DNA from: Saprospiraceae bacterium
GTDB taxonomy: Bacteria > Bacteroidota > Bacteroidia > Chitinophagales > Saprospiraceae
Assembly (NCBI GenBank): GCA_022841745.1
Contig: JALHQW010000005.1
Location: forward strand, 1-64,000
Length of the DNA: 64,000 bases
Direction: 5' to 3'
The notes under the pieces are model-generated. The model was not told the DNA's origin. It saw nothing but the letters and a program-made list of their open reading frames with translations, and ran no database searches. Position 1 is the first letter of the stretch. Every line of letters begins with the position of its first letter. Of this stretch, positions 47,628 to 56,259 are shown one piece after another. The position numbers and the translations under genes were made by a program.

Positions 47628-49277
47628 ATGACCAACAAAGAAATCGCCAAGCAATTCCAATACCTTGCTGAAATTATGGAACTGCACGAGGATAACCCCT
47701 TCAAGATCAAAACCTATCAAAACAACTACCTAACCATTCGTAAACTTCCAGAGCCACTGGCAGAGATGCCAGTTGAAGAGATGGGCAAGATAAAAGGCAT
47801 TGGCAGCTCTACAGTGGCAGCCATCCAAGAAATGTTGGCATCTGGAACCATGCAAGCATTAAGGAAGTTTGAAGAGAAGACCCCTCCGGGCGTTCAGGAA
47901 ATGCTGCACATACCTGGCTTTGGCCCAAAAAAAATCAGGGTCATCTGGAAAGAACTGGGTGTGGAGACCATTGGAGAACTACGCTATGCCTGCAACGAAA
48001 ACAGGTTGGTAGAATTGAAAGGTTTTGGCGAAAAAACACAGGAAGACTTCCGTCAAAAATTGGATTATTTCCAGAAATCGCAGGGCAAGTTCCTTTTTGC
48101 TGAAATAGAAGCTGCATCAGAACAACTATTGAAACAATTGAGCGGGTTACTGCCAGAAGCAAGCATCAGCCTAACTGGAGCAGTGCGTCGCCGGAGCAAC
48201 ATCGTCGAGCGACTGGAGGTGTTGGTGGCAAGTGACCAAGCTATTTCACAAATATTTGACAATGAACTACTTACAATAACCAACCAACAAGAAAACACCT
48301 ATTTTGCCACGACCAAGAATGAAATACCCGTGACCATCTATCACTGCCAGTTGAGTGAATTTGGCAGCAAGTTGTTCCGCTACACAGCTGCCGAAGCGTT
48401 CATGAAGGCTTTCTTGGACAAATTTCCGGGCATTGATTTCAAGGGCATGTCTTCCGAAGCGGCGGTGTTCGAGAAGGCCAAACTACCCTTTATCGCCCCT
48501 GAACTCCGAGAACTGGCATGGGGCATGGAAACAGATTTCGGCAGTTTGGTGGTGGAGTCAGATATACGGGGCGTTGTACATGCCCACAGCACTTGGTCGG
48601 ATGGGCTGCACAGCTTGCGACAGATGGCGGAACATGCCCGTAGCCTTGGTTACGCTTACCTTGGCATCACCGACCACTCCAAATCGGCATTCTATGCCAA
48701 TGGCCTGAAAGAAGACCGAGTGGTGCAGCAATGGGCGGAAATTGATTTGCTGAACCAAGAAATGGCCCCATTCCGCATCTTCAAGGGAATCGAAAGTGAT
48801 ATCCTAAACGATGGCTCGCTCGACTATCCCGAAGAAATCCTGGCAGGCTTCGAGTTTGTCATCGCCTCCGTGCACTCCAACCTTCGAATGGAAGAAGAAA
48901 AGGCCACACAACGATTGTTGAAGGCCATTGAAAACAAGTTTACCACCATACTTGGCCACCCCACAGGCCGCTTGCTGCTCTCCAGGCAAGGCTACCCGAT
49001 TGACCATCAGAAGATAATTGACGCTTGTGCGGCAAATGGCGTGGCCATCGAACTGAACGCCAACCCATACAGGCTCGACCTCGATTGGTCTTGGATTCCC
49101 TATGCCTTGAAAAAAAACCTGCTCATTTCCATCAACCCCGATGCGCATAGCACGGGCGGCATGAATGACATAAAATACGGTGTTTACTCGGCAAGGAAAG
49201 GAGGCTTGAGTCGAAAAAACTGCCTAAGCAGCATGGAACTTGCTGATTTTGAGCAGTTTATTTCCGTTAAAAAATAG
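47628..49277 (+). CDS. PolX-like protein: helix-hairpin-helix, degenerate nucleotidyltransferase and PHP domain
   Basis: A 549-residue protein laid out like bacterial DNA polymerase X. N-terminal HhH motifs (IKGIGSSTVAAI, IPGFGPKKIR, LKGFGEKTQ) are for DNA binding. A polymerase-beta-like region spans about 170-300, and a C-terminal PHP phosphoesterase domain carries an apparently intact metal set: HAHSTWSDG, ITDHS, GIESDIL, SVHS, LGHPTGR and NPDAH. In the polymerase core the usual DxD pair is replaced: the segment reads VRRRSNIVERLEVL, with Arg and Glu where aspartates are expected. TGSK-like residues are also changed (TAAE). It is probably a DNA-end-processing nuclease or phosphoesterase without polymerase activity (inference). 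The gene is monocistronic. Confidence 0.9.
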   Translation: MTNKEIAKQFQYLAEIMELHEDNPFKIKTYQNNYLTIRKLPEPLAEMPVEEMGKIKGIGSSTVAAIQEMLASGTMQALRKFEEKTPPGVQEMLHIPGFGPKKIRVIWKELGVETIGELRYACNENRLVELKGFGEKTQEDFRQKLDYFQKSQGKFLFAEIEAASEQLLKQLSGLLPEASISLTGAVRRRSNIVERLEVLVASDQAISQIFDNELLTITNQQENTYFATTKNEIPVTIYHCQLSEFGSKLFRYTAAEAFMKAFLDKFPGIDFKGMSSEAAVFEKAKLPFIAPELRELAWGMETDFGSLVVESDIRGVVHAHSTWSDGLHSLRQMAEHARSLGYAYLGITDHSKSAFYANGLKEDRVVQQWAEIDLLNQEMAPFRIFKGIESDILNDGSLDYPEEILAGFEFVIASVHSNLRMEEEKATQRLLKAIENKFTTILGHPTGRLLLSRQGYPIDHQKIIDACAANGVAIELNANPYRLDLDWSWIPYALKKNLLISINPDAHSTGGMNDIKYGVYSARKGGLSRKNCLSSMELADFEQFISVKK

Positions 49278-49619
49278 GTAACTCAAAAAAAATCAACAGC
49301 CAGCACAGAATTTTTTTTGGAAAACGCATGGAATGTTCAGCAAATCCAATATTTTTGCAAAAATTTTTTTCTACTTGACCGAACAATCCATTTATCAAAA
49401 CGGTTACAGGGTCAGTTTCTTTGAAATTTTTGTCAAGTTAAAAATTGAATTCCGTACGTTTGCTGACCGATTTGCATTAAGCATTCTTTGTTCGTTTCAT
49501 TCAGCCTTTACCTGACCACAAATTCACCCAAATTATAATTCTGAATCAAAATATCCTGCCTTGAAAAAGACAGGCTTGTTTAAATATTTTTCATTTTCAA
49601 TTTTTCAATTCTTCTTAAC
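49278..49619. other. Spacer with the small-lipoprotein promoter
   Basis: A 342-bp AT-rich gap. It holds TTTG at 49429-49432 and TACGTTTG at 49455-49462 (22-base spacer), a likely promoter giving a leader of about 150 bases for the lipoprotein. A second -7-like box, TATTTTTG, is at 49350-49357. No small gene was recognised. Confidence 0.55.
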
Positions 49620-49817
49620 ATGAAAAAAGTATTCAGCCTCGTAGCAGTTGCACTGCTCACTGTTTCTGTTCTTTTCACAGCTTGCCGTGACAACGCTGCT
49701 GCTACCGAAACTCAGGAAGCTCCGGCTACTGAAGCTCCGGCTACTGAAGCTCCAGCTCAAGAAGCAGCTCCTGCCGCTCCTGCAGCTGACACCACTGGTG
49801 CTCAACAGGCTCAGTAA
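49620..49817 (+). CDS. Small Ala/Pro/Glu/Thr-rich lipoprotein
   Basis: A 65-residue lipoprotein. The signal peptide ends in lipobox LFTAC (Cys22 of MKKVFSLVAV...), so the mature chain is only about 44 residues. It is almost entirely low complexity, with the module ATEAP repeated and a Gln-rich end. The tail is unstructured and acidic. Such small lipoproteins are often abundant and decorate the outer membrane; the role is unknown. It is bracketed by its own promoter and a strong terminator. The repeat DNA of the tail could expand or contract. Confidence 0.75.
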   Translation: MKKVFSLVAVALLTVSVLFTACRDNAAATETQEAPATEAPATEAPAQEAAPAAPAADTTGAQQAQ

Positions 49818-49839
49818 TTCCGATATTTTCGGAGGGAAT

Positions 49840-49876
49840 CAAAAGGGTATGGCGTTTGCCATGCCCTTTTGTTTTT
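49840..49876 (+). terminator. Intrinsic terminator after the small lipoprotein
   Basis: Fourteen-base arms (49840-49853, 49858-49871; one G-T wobble) with loop GTTT and a following TTTTT. Confidence 0.88.
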
Positions 49877-50020
49877 CATGGCTGCATGGTTTCATGGCCG
49901 CATGGCTTTATGGCCGCATGGCTTTATGGCTTCATGGCCGCATGGTCTAATTATATGGAGTGCTGCCCACACATTGCCAACAATGAAGCAATGTAACAAT
50001 GGAGCCATGAAGCCATGAAT
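49877..50020. repeat. Longest mirrored octamer array
   Basis: Nine consecutive 8-base units with core ATGG run from 49877 to 49948 (for example CATGGCTT and CATGGCCG, preceded by C or T). After a 32-base spacer, five units with core AATG or CATG follow at 49981-50020, including CCATGAAG, the complement of CTTCATGG. Unit length is kept exactly while 2-4 positions vary. It begins at the end of a terminator and ends 46 bases before the DedA gene. Confidence 0.92.
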
Positions 50021-50065
50021 CCATTTCTCTACATTTGCCCCTCTTTTCATAAAACAGTTTCCTAG

Positions 50066-50710
50066 ATGGACTTAGTCATAGATTTCATCCTTCACACTGA
50101 CAAGTATCTCAACGACATTGTCGCTCAATACGGCATGTTGATTTACGCCGTGCTTTTCTTGGTCATTTTTGCTGAAACGGGCTTTGTCGTTACGCCTTTT
50201 TTGCCTGGTGACGGCTTCCTTTTTACTGTAGGCGTGATTGCCGGTACAACGGGTGGCGGCTTGAACCTCTGGCTGTCCATGGTGATTATGATCGTAGCAG
50301 CCATAGCGGGTAATTTGGTCAATTTTCATATTGGCAGGTATTTCAGTGCCAAGCTAAACGATGGGAAACAGCGCAAATGGCTCAATCCAAAATACCTAAG
50401 AGAAGGCCACGAGTTCTTTGAGAAGCACGGCCACCAAGCGGTCATCCTTAGCCGTTTCTTTCCCATTTTCCGCACCTTCGTCCCCTTTGTAGCAGGGCTT
50501 GCTTTGATGGACACCAAGAAATACACGCTTTACACCTTCATCGGAGGTATTTCATGGGTCATCCTACTCACCTTGGCGGGTTATTTCCTCGGCAGTTTCG
50601 AGTTTGTGAAGAAGAACATTTCTTTCATCGTGCTGGCTATCGTCGGCGTGTCGTTGATACCAGTATTTGCTGCCGCCTTGAAAAAATATTTGCAAAGCAA
50701 AAAGGTTTAG
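50066..50710 (+). CDS. DedA-family inner-membrane protein
   Basis: A 214-residue integral membrane protein of the DedA/SNARE-associated family. Characteristic motifs are FAETGFVVTPFLPGDG near the N-terminus and SRFFPIFRTFVPFVAG in the re-entrant/helix region, carrying the conserved arginines. Several membrane helices follow, with a basic C-terminus. Family members are proton-driven transporters implicated in undecaprenyl-phosphate or lipid flipping and in membrane homeostasis. The substrate here is not known. The stop codon is followed immediately by a word array. Confidence 0.93.
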   Translation: MDLVIDFILHTDKYLNDIVAQYGMLIYAVLFLVIFAETGFVVTPFLPGDGFLFTVGVIAGTTGGGLNLWLSMVIMIVAAIAGNLVNFHIGRYFSAKLNDGKQRKWLNPKYLREGHEFFEKHGHQAVILSRFFPIFRTFVPFVAGLALMDTKKYTLYTFIGGISWVILLTLAGYFLGSFEFVKKNISFIVLAIVGVSLIPVFAAALKKYLQSKKV

Positions 50711-50786
50711 AGGTATGGAGGTATGAGGTATGGAGGTATGTGGGGCGACATCCCTCATACCTCCATACCTCTGAGCCTCCATACCT
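50711..50786. repeat. Mirrored 7/8-base array that runs into a coding region
   Basis: Four units of AGGTATG or AGGTATGG (50711-50740), a 15-base spacer and four complementary units, CCATACCT type (50756-50786). The array starts right after the DedA stop codon. The right arm forms the last ten codons of the convergent dehydrogenase gene, including its stop codon. The word is shared with 23656-23709. Confidence 0.9.
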
Positions 50787-51729
50787 CCAAAACCTTTTCC
50801 GCCAGTACCCTTGCATGTTTCTCCTTGCTCTCAAATGACCAGCCAGCGATGTGCGGTGAAAGCAGCACGTTATCCGCTTGGCAGAGGTAGTCAAAAGCAG
50901 GTGGCAGATGCTCCAATTTGAACTTGTCAAAAGAGGTCTCTTCGTACTCCAACACGTCCAAAGCAGCGCCCAGCACCTTGCCGGATTTCAGGTTTTCCAC
51001 CAAGTCAGCAGTATTCAATACCAAGCCCCTTGCCGTGTTGATGAGGTAGATGTTTTTTTTGAAATTCCGGAGAAAAGCATCGTTGATAAAACAATGGTTA
51101 TCAACGGAATAGGGTATGTGGGCACTCAGCACATCGGCTTCTTCAAAAAGTTGTTCCAAGCTGGCCTCGGCTGCAAATTCATCGCCGTACCCCTGCTTGA
51201 ATTTATCGTAAGCCAAGGTTTTTACCCCAAACCCCTGCAAGCGCTTGGCAAAGGAACAGCCCATATTTCCGTATCCCAAAATACCGACTGTTTTGCCCTT
51301 CAACTCTACGGCCCGGTTGGCTTCCCGTACCCATTGCCCGTTGCGCACCTGGCGGTCGGCACGGCTGAGGTTGTTCATCAGGCAAAGTAACATGCCAATG
51401 GCGTGCTCGGCGACCGTATCTTTGCTACCTTCGGGTGAAATCAGGACTTTGACGCCCATCGCCTCCGCCCACGCCACATCAATATGCTCCAAGCCAACAC
51501 CCTCCCTCGCCAAAAAGACGAGGTTGGTGCAATGCTCCAAAAAGCCTTTGTCAATGCTGAAACGGCTGCGCATGACGATGCCTTGGTACTCCCCTACTCT
51601 TGCCACAATTTCAGTTTTATGGCTCGCCGTGTCAGTATGGCACTCGAAACCATTCATTGTCAATTGGGTCTCCAAAAATGGATGTGCTTTGTCGAGGAAA
51701 AGGACTTTGCCCTTGCTTTTTTTGCTCAT
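50755..51729 (-). CDS. D-isomer 2-hydroxyacid dehydrogenase (phosphoglycerate dehydrogenase-like)
   Basis: A 324-residue NAD-dependent dehydrogenase. The Rossmann motif GILGYGNMGCSFAK, the substrate-domain signature REGVGLEHID and the TVAEHAIGMLL helix are typical of the SerA-like branch. INTARGLVLNTADL and the late PHIAGWSFES carry the conserved Arg and His catalytic residues. The likely role is serine biosynthesis or reduction of another 2-oxoacid. The last nine residues (VWRLRGMEV) are encoded by the word array and are unlikely to belong to the ancestral enzyme. It is monocistronic and converges on DedA. Confidence 0.92.
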   Translation of the reverse strand: MSKKSKGKVLFLDKAHPFLETQLTMNGFECHTDTASHKTEIVARVGEYQGIVMRSRFSIDKGFLEHCTNLVFLAREGVGLEHIDVAWAEAMGVKVLISPEGSKDTVAEHAIGMLLCLMNNLSRADRQVRNGQWVREANRAVELKGKTVGILGYGNMGCSFAKRLQGFGVKTLAYDKFKQGYGDEFAAEASLEQLFEEADVLSAHIPYSVDNHCFINDAFLRNFKKNIYLINTARGLVLNTADLVENLKSGKVLGAALDVLEYEETSFDKFKLEHLPPAFDYLCQADNVLLSPHIAGWSFESKEKHARVLAEKVLEVWRLRGMEV

Positions 51730-51754
51730 AATGTGTTGGATAAAGATGGTAGCC

Positions 51755-51762
51755 TAATTTTG
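51755..51762 (+). promoter_or_regulatory. -7 box for the exported-protein gene at 51904
   Basis: TAATTTTG, an exact TAnnTTTG match; TTG lies 16 bases upstream, a shorter spacer than usual. The expected leader is about 135 bases. Confidence 0.45.
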
Positions 51763-51903
51763 CGGCAAGATTTTCTCTGCGCAATATGCAAGAACCTTTG
51801 GATTCTGCTCGTTAGTTGTGTCTTAAAAAATAGAGGTCAACGCCTGCAACCCAGAAATCACACTGGAGAAAGCGAATGGTGTTTCTCCTTTAACAAACTG
51901 AAA

Positions 51904-52437
51904 ATGAACAAATTAGCTTCCATATTTTTTCTCGCTTTATGCTTCGCAAATATACTGCAAGCACAAAATGATTCCACCAATCAGCGTTCGGAAACAGAGA
52001 AATACGCATGGCGCTTGCGGCAAGAAGTGCTCTATGGCAGCTATATCCCCAAGGATGTGAACGAGGTAATTCTGGAGCTGAACAAAAAAATTGACCCACA
52101 ATCAAAGGCCAAGTTCGCCAATGTCACGGAAGACGAGGCTGCCTCCAAGTTTTTTTTCAGCCTCGGTCGTTGGATGACCCATAATTGGAGCCTCTACGAA
52201 GGTTCCCGTTTATCCAAATACATGAAAGACATGGGCATTCACCATCCCGATGACATGGTCCGGTTTTTCATCATCGTCTATCACCGCAGCCTGACCAAGA
52301 AGCCCCTTGAAGTGAAGGCTTTGGTGGCCAAATTTGTGGAAAAAGAAGAGGAAGAAAAGAAAAAACGGATGGAAGGCAGCACCATCCTCCACCAGGAAAA
52401 AAAGAAGGTGGAAAAGCCAAAACAAGATAAGAATTGA
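51904..52437 (+). CDS. Exported protein with an HPDDM-motif domain
   Basis: A 177-residue protein. The start at 51904 gives a signal peptide (MNKLASIFFLALCFANILQA, cleavage before QN); longer upstream frames overlap the dehydrogenase gene. The mature domain contains WRLRQEVLYGSYIPKDV, then GRWMTHNWSLYEGSRL and GIHHPDDM. These segments resemble a Bacteroidota domain of unknown function that I recall as DUF6794, though the number is from memory. The C-terminus is a Lys/Glu-rich helix. It is periplasmic or secreted; the role is unknown. Confidence 0.75.
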   Translation: MNKLASIFFLALCFANILQAQNDSTNQRSETEKYAWRLRQEVLYGSYIPKDVNEVILELNKKIDPQSKAKFANVTEDEAASKFFFSLGRWMTHNWSLYEGSRLSKYMKDMGIHHPDDMVRFFIIVYHRSLTKKPLEVKALVAKFVEKEEEEKKKRMEGSTILHQEKKKVEKPKQDKN

Positions 52438-52485
52438 ACAAAATACATCCCCAAAAACCAGAACCCATGCAATATATTAATGTGC

Positions 52486-52520
52486 AAAAACCAAGTTCAA
52501 GGGCTTGGTTTTTCAATTTT
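52486..52520 (+). terminator. Intrinsic terminator
   Basis: AAAAACCAAG (52486-52495) pairs with its complement at 52504-52513, followed by a T-rich run. It ends the transcript of the exported HPDDM protein. Confidence 0.75.
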
Positions 52521-52522
52521 TA

Positions 52523-52530
52523 TACTTTTG
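52523..52530 (+). promoter_or_regulatory. -7 box for topA
   Basis: TACTTTTG matches TAnnTTTG; the start of transcription is expected near 52537, about 100 bases before the topA start codon. The -33 region overlaps the preceding terminator, and no good TTTG is seen there. Confidence 0.55.
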
Positions 52531-52639
52531 CGCCGTCTTAGGTGGCGTCCTGCCCTTTTCACATGCCCACAAACATTGGTAGATGAACGGATAGTACGCT
52601 CCAACTCCACCTTCTCAAATCCAACTTAACAAGCAATTT

Positions 52640-55156
52640 ATGCCAAAGAATCTTCTCATCGTAGAGTCTCCGGCAAAGGCAAAGACTATTGAAAAATTCC
52701 TCGGAAGCGATTTCACTGTAAAATCGAGCTATGGCCACGTTCGTGACCTTCCAAAAGAGGATATTTCCGTTGACATCGAAAATAATTTCAAGCCAAATTA
52801 CATCGTCACGCCCGACAAGGCCAAGGTAGTGAAGGAACTGAGGGACGCGGTGAAAAAAGTGGACGAGGTCTGGCTCGCAACGGACGAGGACCGGGAGGGC
52901 GAAGCCATCTCCTGGCACCTCTGTCAAGTGCTTGGCCTCGACGAGCACACCACCAAGCGCATCGTTTTCCATGAAATCACCAAGCCAGCCATCCAAAAAG
53001 CCATCACACAGCCCCGCCTGCTCGACCTCCACCTCGTTGACGCCCAGCAGGCCCGCCGGGTGGTGGACCGCCTCGTGGGCTACGAGTTGTCGGAACTGCT
53101 TTGGAAAAAAGTGAAGGGCAAGCTATCCGCAGGTCGGGTGCAATCCGTGGCTGTGCGGCTTGTGGTAGAGCGGGAGCGGGAAATTCAGGCGTTTGAAATC
53201 ACCCCATTTTTCAAAATTGCGGCTGAATTCAATGTGAAAAGCGCTGACGGCAAGGTGTCCATCCTAAAGGCCGAAGCGCCAGAACGCTATGAGAACCAAG
53301 GCACTGCAAATGCTTTTTTGCAAAAATGCATAGGCGCAGCTTTCAATATCAATGACATTGAGGTGAAACCAGCGAAGCGCAAGCCAGCTGCACCGTTCAC
53401 CACTTCCACCTTGCAGCAGGAGGCCAGCCGCAAGCTCGGCTTCTCCGTTAGTCGGACTATGCTCGTTGCCCAGCGGCTCTACGAAGCGGGCTTCATCACC
53501 TATATGCGTACCGACTCGACCAACCTGAGCGAAATGGCCATTGCCACCATTGCCCAGGAAATTGAGAACCTGTACGGCAAGAACTATGTGCAGACCCGCC
53601 GTTACAAAACCAACAAGGCAGGCGCTCAGGAGGCGCACGAGGCCATACGCCCCACCTATATCAATAACCTCACTATACCCGGCGACCGTGACCAGCAGCG
53701 CCTGTACGAACTCATCTGGAAGCGTACCATCGCCAGCCAAATGGCCGAGGCTGAATTGGAGCGGACGATAGTGAAAATTAGTATTTCAACCCACCCAGGC
53801 TCACCATTGCAGGCGGAGGGCGAGGTACTCAAATTTGACGGATTCCTGAAAGTTTACCTCGAATCTAACGACGATGACGACGACGAGGACAACAAGGGCA
53901 TCCTGCCGCCATTGAAGGTTGGCCAACCACTGGACTTGAAAGAAATGAACGCCACCGAGCGTTGGACACGCCCTCCATCCCGTTACTCCGAGGCGGCCTT
54001 GGTAAGCAAATTGGAAGAATTGGGCATTGGCCGCCCCTCCACCTACGCCCCCACCATTACCAAAATCATGGAAGAAAACCGAGGTTACGTGGTCAAGGAA
54101 AACCGGGATGGCGAAGTGCGCAAGTTTGCGATTTTGACCTTGAAAAATGGGCAAATCGCCCAAAGCGAAGGCAGTGAGGTAACGGGAGCCGTCAAGAACC
54201 GCCTCTTCCCCACCGACATGGGCATGGTAGTGACGGACTATCTCGCCGAGCATTTTAAGGAAATCATGGATTACAGCTTCACCGCTGATATCGAAAAAGA
54301 TTTCGACGTCATTGCCGAAGGCAACAAAAACTGGGTGAAAACGGTGGGTGATTTTTACCACCCCTTTCATGCCACGGTAGTGAATGCGTTGGAAACCAGC
54401 GCTCGTGCCACTGGGGAGCGCATCCTGGGCAAAGACCCCGTTTCAGGCCGCACCGTGCTCGTGCGCATGACCCGCTTTGGCAAGCCCGCCGTGCAAATCG
54501 GCTCGAAGGAAGAACTTGGCGACGAAGAAAAGGCCAAATTCGCCAACCTCAGCCCAGGCATGAACATTGACAATGTGACCCTGGAGGAGGCGCTGAAGCT
54601 GTTCACACTCCCCAAAACCCTGGGCGAACATCAAGGCAAGGAGGTGAGCATCGGTTTGGGCCGCTTTGGACCGTACATCAAGCATGGGGATGCATTCGTG
54701 TCTTTGCCAAAAGGGGAAGACCCGCTGGTCGTCACTATGGAGCGTGCCATTGCGCTTATTGGCGAAAAACAACAGGCTGATGCACCCATTGGCACTTACA
54801 AAGGCATTGGCATCACCAAGGGCAAGGGCCGATTCGGACCGTTCCTGAAATGGGGCGACCTCTATGTGAACGTGCCTGCCAAGTACAAATTAGAAACCAT
54901 CACGGTGGACGATTGCCACAAGCTCATCGAGGCGAAAATCAACAAGGAAGCTAACCGCTACGTGCAGCAATGGGAGAAAGAAGATATTGCCATTGAGAAT
55001 GGACGTTGGGGGCCTTTTATCCGTTTCAAAAAGAACAACGTGTCGTTTCCGAAGGTGGAGGGTGAGAAGGTGACTTCCGAAAAAGCCGCAACCATGACGC
55101 TGGAAGAAGTTAAGGCGATTATTGAGGCGGCATTGCCGGGTAGTTTTAAAAAATGA
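52640..55156 (+). CDS. topA: DNA topoisomerase I
   Basis: An 838-residue type IA topoisomerase that relaxes negative supercoils. The N-terminal TOPRIM domain (LLIVESPAKAKTIEKFLG; ATDEDREGEAISWHL with the DxDxxG-type acidic set) is followed by the cleavage domain with catalytic Tyr288 in ITYMRTDSTN. The C-terminus has no Cys4 zinc fingers. Instead it carries several topoisomerase C-terminal repeats marked by GRFGPYIK, GRFGPFLKW and GRWGPFIRF, as usual in Bacteroidota. It overlaps the next gene by four bases, suggesting translational coupling. Confidence 0.97.
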   Translation: MPKNLLIVESPAKAKTIEKFLGSDFTVKSSYGHVRDLPKEDISVDIENNFKPNYIVTPDKAKVVKELRDAVKKVDEVWLATDEDREGEAISWHLCQVLGLDEHTTKRIVFHEITKPAIQKAITQPRLLDLHLVDAQQARRVVDRLVGYELSELLWKKVKGKLSAGRVQSVAVRLVVEREREIQAFEITPFFKIAAEFNVKSADGKVSILKAEAPERYENQGTANAFLQKCIGAAFNINDIEVKPAKRKPAAPFTTSTLQQEASRKLGFSVSRTMLVAQRLYEAGFITYMRTDSTNLSEMAIATIAQEIENLYGKNYVQTRRYKTNKAGAQEAHEAIRPTYINNLTIPGDRDQQRLYELIWKRTIASQMAEAELERTIVKISISTHPGSPLQAEGEVLKFDGFLKVYLESNDDDDDEDNKGILPPLKVGQPLDLKEMNATERWTRPPSRYSEAALVSKLEELGIGRPSTYAPTITKIMEENRGYVVKENRDGEVRKFAILTLKNGQIAQSEGSEVTGAVKNRLFPTDMGMVVTDYLAEHFKEIMDYSFTADIEKDFDVIAEGNKNWVKTVGDFYHPFHATVVNALETSARATGERILGKDPVSGRTVLVRMTRFGKPAVQIGSKEELGDEEKAKFANLSPGMNIDNVTLEEALKLFTLPKTLGEHQGKEVSIGLGRFGPYIKHGDAFVSLPKGEDPLVVTMERAIALIGEKQQADAPIGTYKGIGITKGKGRFGPFLKWGDLYVNVPAKYKLETITVDDCHKLIEAKINKEANRYVQQWEKEDIAIENGRWGPFIRFKKNNVSFPKVEGEKVTSEKAATMTLEEVKAIIEAALPGSFKK

Positions 55157-55875
55157 TGCTTTTGAAAACAATATCCTTCATTTTGCTCTTGTCGTGTTCT
55201 TTCATTGCTACAGCTCAAGAACAATACGAGGACATCATCTACCTCAAAAACGACATGGTATTGAGGGGCAGGATATTGGAGCGGCAATCTGACGGAAGTG
55301 TGCGTATGCGCCAATCTGATGGCCGTGAAATCGTGGTATCCATCAAGGAAATCAAGAACGTCGTGGTGCAGGGCATTGGGTCTAACCCCTCTGATTATGG
55401 TGGCAAAACTGCATTTGGAATTTCCCTCTTCGGCGATGGTATATTTGGTGTAAATTTTAGGCTACGTGCAGCAAATGAACTTTATGCCAACCTATCAGTT
55501 CAACCTGGCGCAGTTGTACTCGTCAATGACGTAACAGACGAAGCCCGGGTTGAATGGGGCTTGGGAATTGGTGGTGAACTGAATTATTTCTTGAAACGAA
55601 AATTCAAGGAATCGAAGCAAAAAGTGAGAGCGAATGGGCTTTTCTTTAGGACTTCGCACAATTTTGGTGATTTTGAAACCACTCGTTTCAGTTTTGGCTG
55701 GAGTTCAGAATATTTTAAACTAAACCGATTTAAAAGGGGTTTTCTATTGAATTTAGGGTTCGGCTACACACTTAACCATTGGTTCGACAACCCTTTGAAT
55801 GCAGTTTACTTGGAAGGCAGGCGTGAATTGGAACCAGGGCTTTATTTCCGGCTGCAATGGAATTTCTTTCAATAG
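55153..55875 (+). CDS. Exported probable outer-membrane beta-barrel protein
   Basis: A 240-residue protein starting in the ATGA overlap with topA. A signal peptide (LLKTISFILLLSCSFIATA, cleavage before QE) is followed by a small SH3-like N-terminal part (DIIYLKNDMVLRGRIL, VSIKEIKNV). After it come alternating aromatic and glycine strands ending in YFRLQWNFF, a typical outer-membrane barrel end. The N-terminal motif resembles domains that precede barrels in other Bacteroidota. The function is unknown; coupling to topA may be fortuitous. Confidence 0.78.
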   Translation: MMLLKTISFILLLSCSFIATAQEQYEDIIYLKNDMVLRGRILERQSDGSVRMRQSDGREIVVSIKEIKNVVVQGIGSNPSDYGGKTAFGISLFGDGIFGVNFRLRAANELYANLSVQPGAVVLVNDVTDEARVEWGLGIGGELNYFLKRKFKESKQKVRANGLFFRTSHNFGDFETTRFSFGWSSEYFKLNRFKRGFLLNLGFGYTLNHWFDNPLNAVYLEGRRELEPGLYFRLQWNFFQ

Positions 55876-55908
55876 AATTTTAATTTAGATTTGTACTTTG
55901 AGAACGGA

Positions 55909-56259
55909 TTGAAGCCAAATTCAACATATCAAAGGTCAATCGCCTACTTGTTGGCGCTTGTTTTCTTTCAGGCCGTGGCCTTAAAGGAATTGCACCATTT
56001 ATTGGAACACCACCACGAAGCACTCGCCCATTGCGAAGCAACTGGCTACGAAACCCACCTGCACGGCGAGGAATACCACGCCGAGAGTTGTTTCGTCTGC
56101 GATTTCCATTTTGCACCAGCAACGCTGGATTTTCTGGCCATATCAATCTTTAAACCAACGGCCCTTGCCTACAAGTGCTGTTTCTCCTATCATTCGCCTT
56201 TATCACAAAGGGTAAACTGGAACTTTCTACTCCGTGGGCCACCAACCTTGGCCGTCTGA
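55909..56259 (+). CDS. His-rich membrane or exported protein, non-ATG start
   Basis: A protein of about 116 residues with one N-terminal hydrophobic segment (SIAYLLALVFFQAVA) followed by a histidine-dense stretch (KELHHLLEHHHEALAHCE, HLHGEEYHAESC) and a CFVC pair. The frame contains no ATG at all. TTG at 55909 is preferred; TTG at 55891 overlaps a -7-like TAGATTTG box (55886-55893). It is probably metal binding (Zn or Cu) and lies just upstream of a TonB receptor. Small His-rich proteins of this type often precede TonB-dependent metal receptors in Bacteroidota. A second protein beginning with the same KELHHL motif is at 59435. Confidence 0.65.
   Translation: MKPNSTYQRSIAYLLALVFFQAVALKELHHLLEHHHEALAHCEATGYETHLHGEEYHAESCFVCDFHFAPATLDFLAISIFKPTALAYKCCFSYHSPLSQRVNWNFLLRGPPTLAV

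Noticed and set aside
49333-49515. 60-residue frame before the small lipoprotein
   Set aside because: Phe/Lys-rich composition of AT-rich DNA, and the lipoprotein promoter lies inside it.
49877-50020. CRISPR array
   Set aside because: Units are 8 bases with no unique spacers of about 30 bases, the second half is mirrored, and no cas gene is present.
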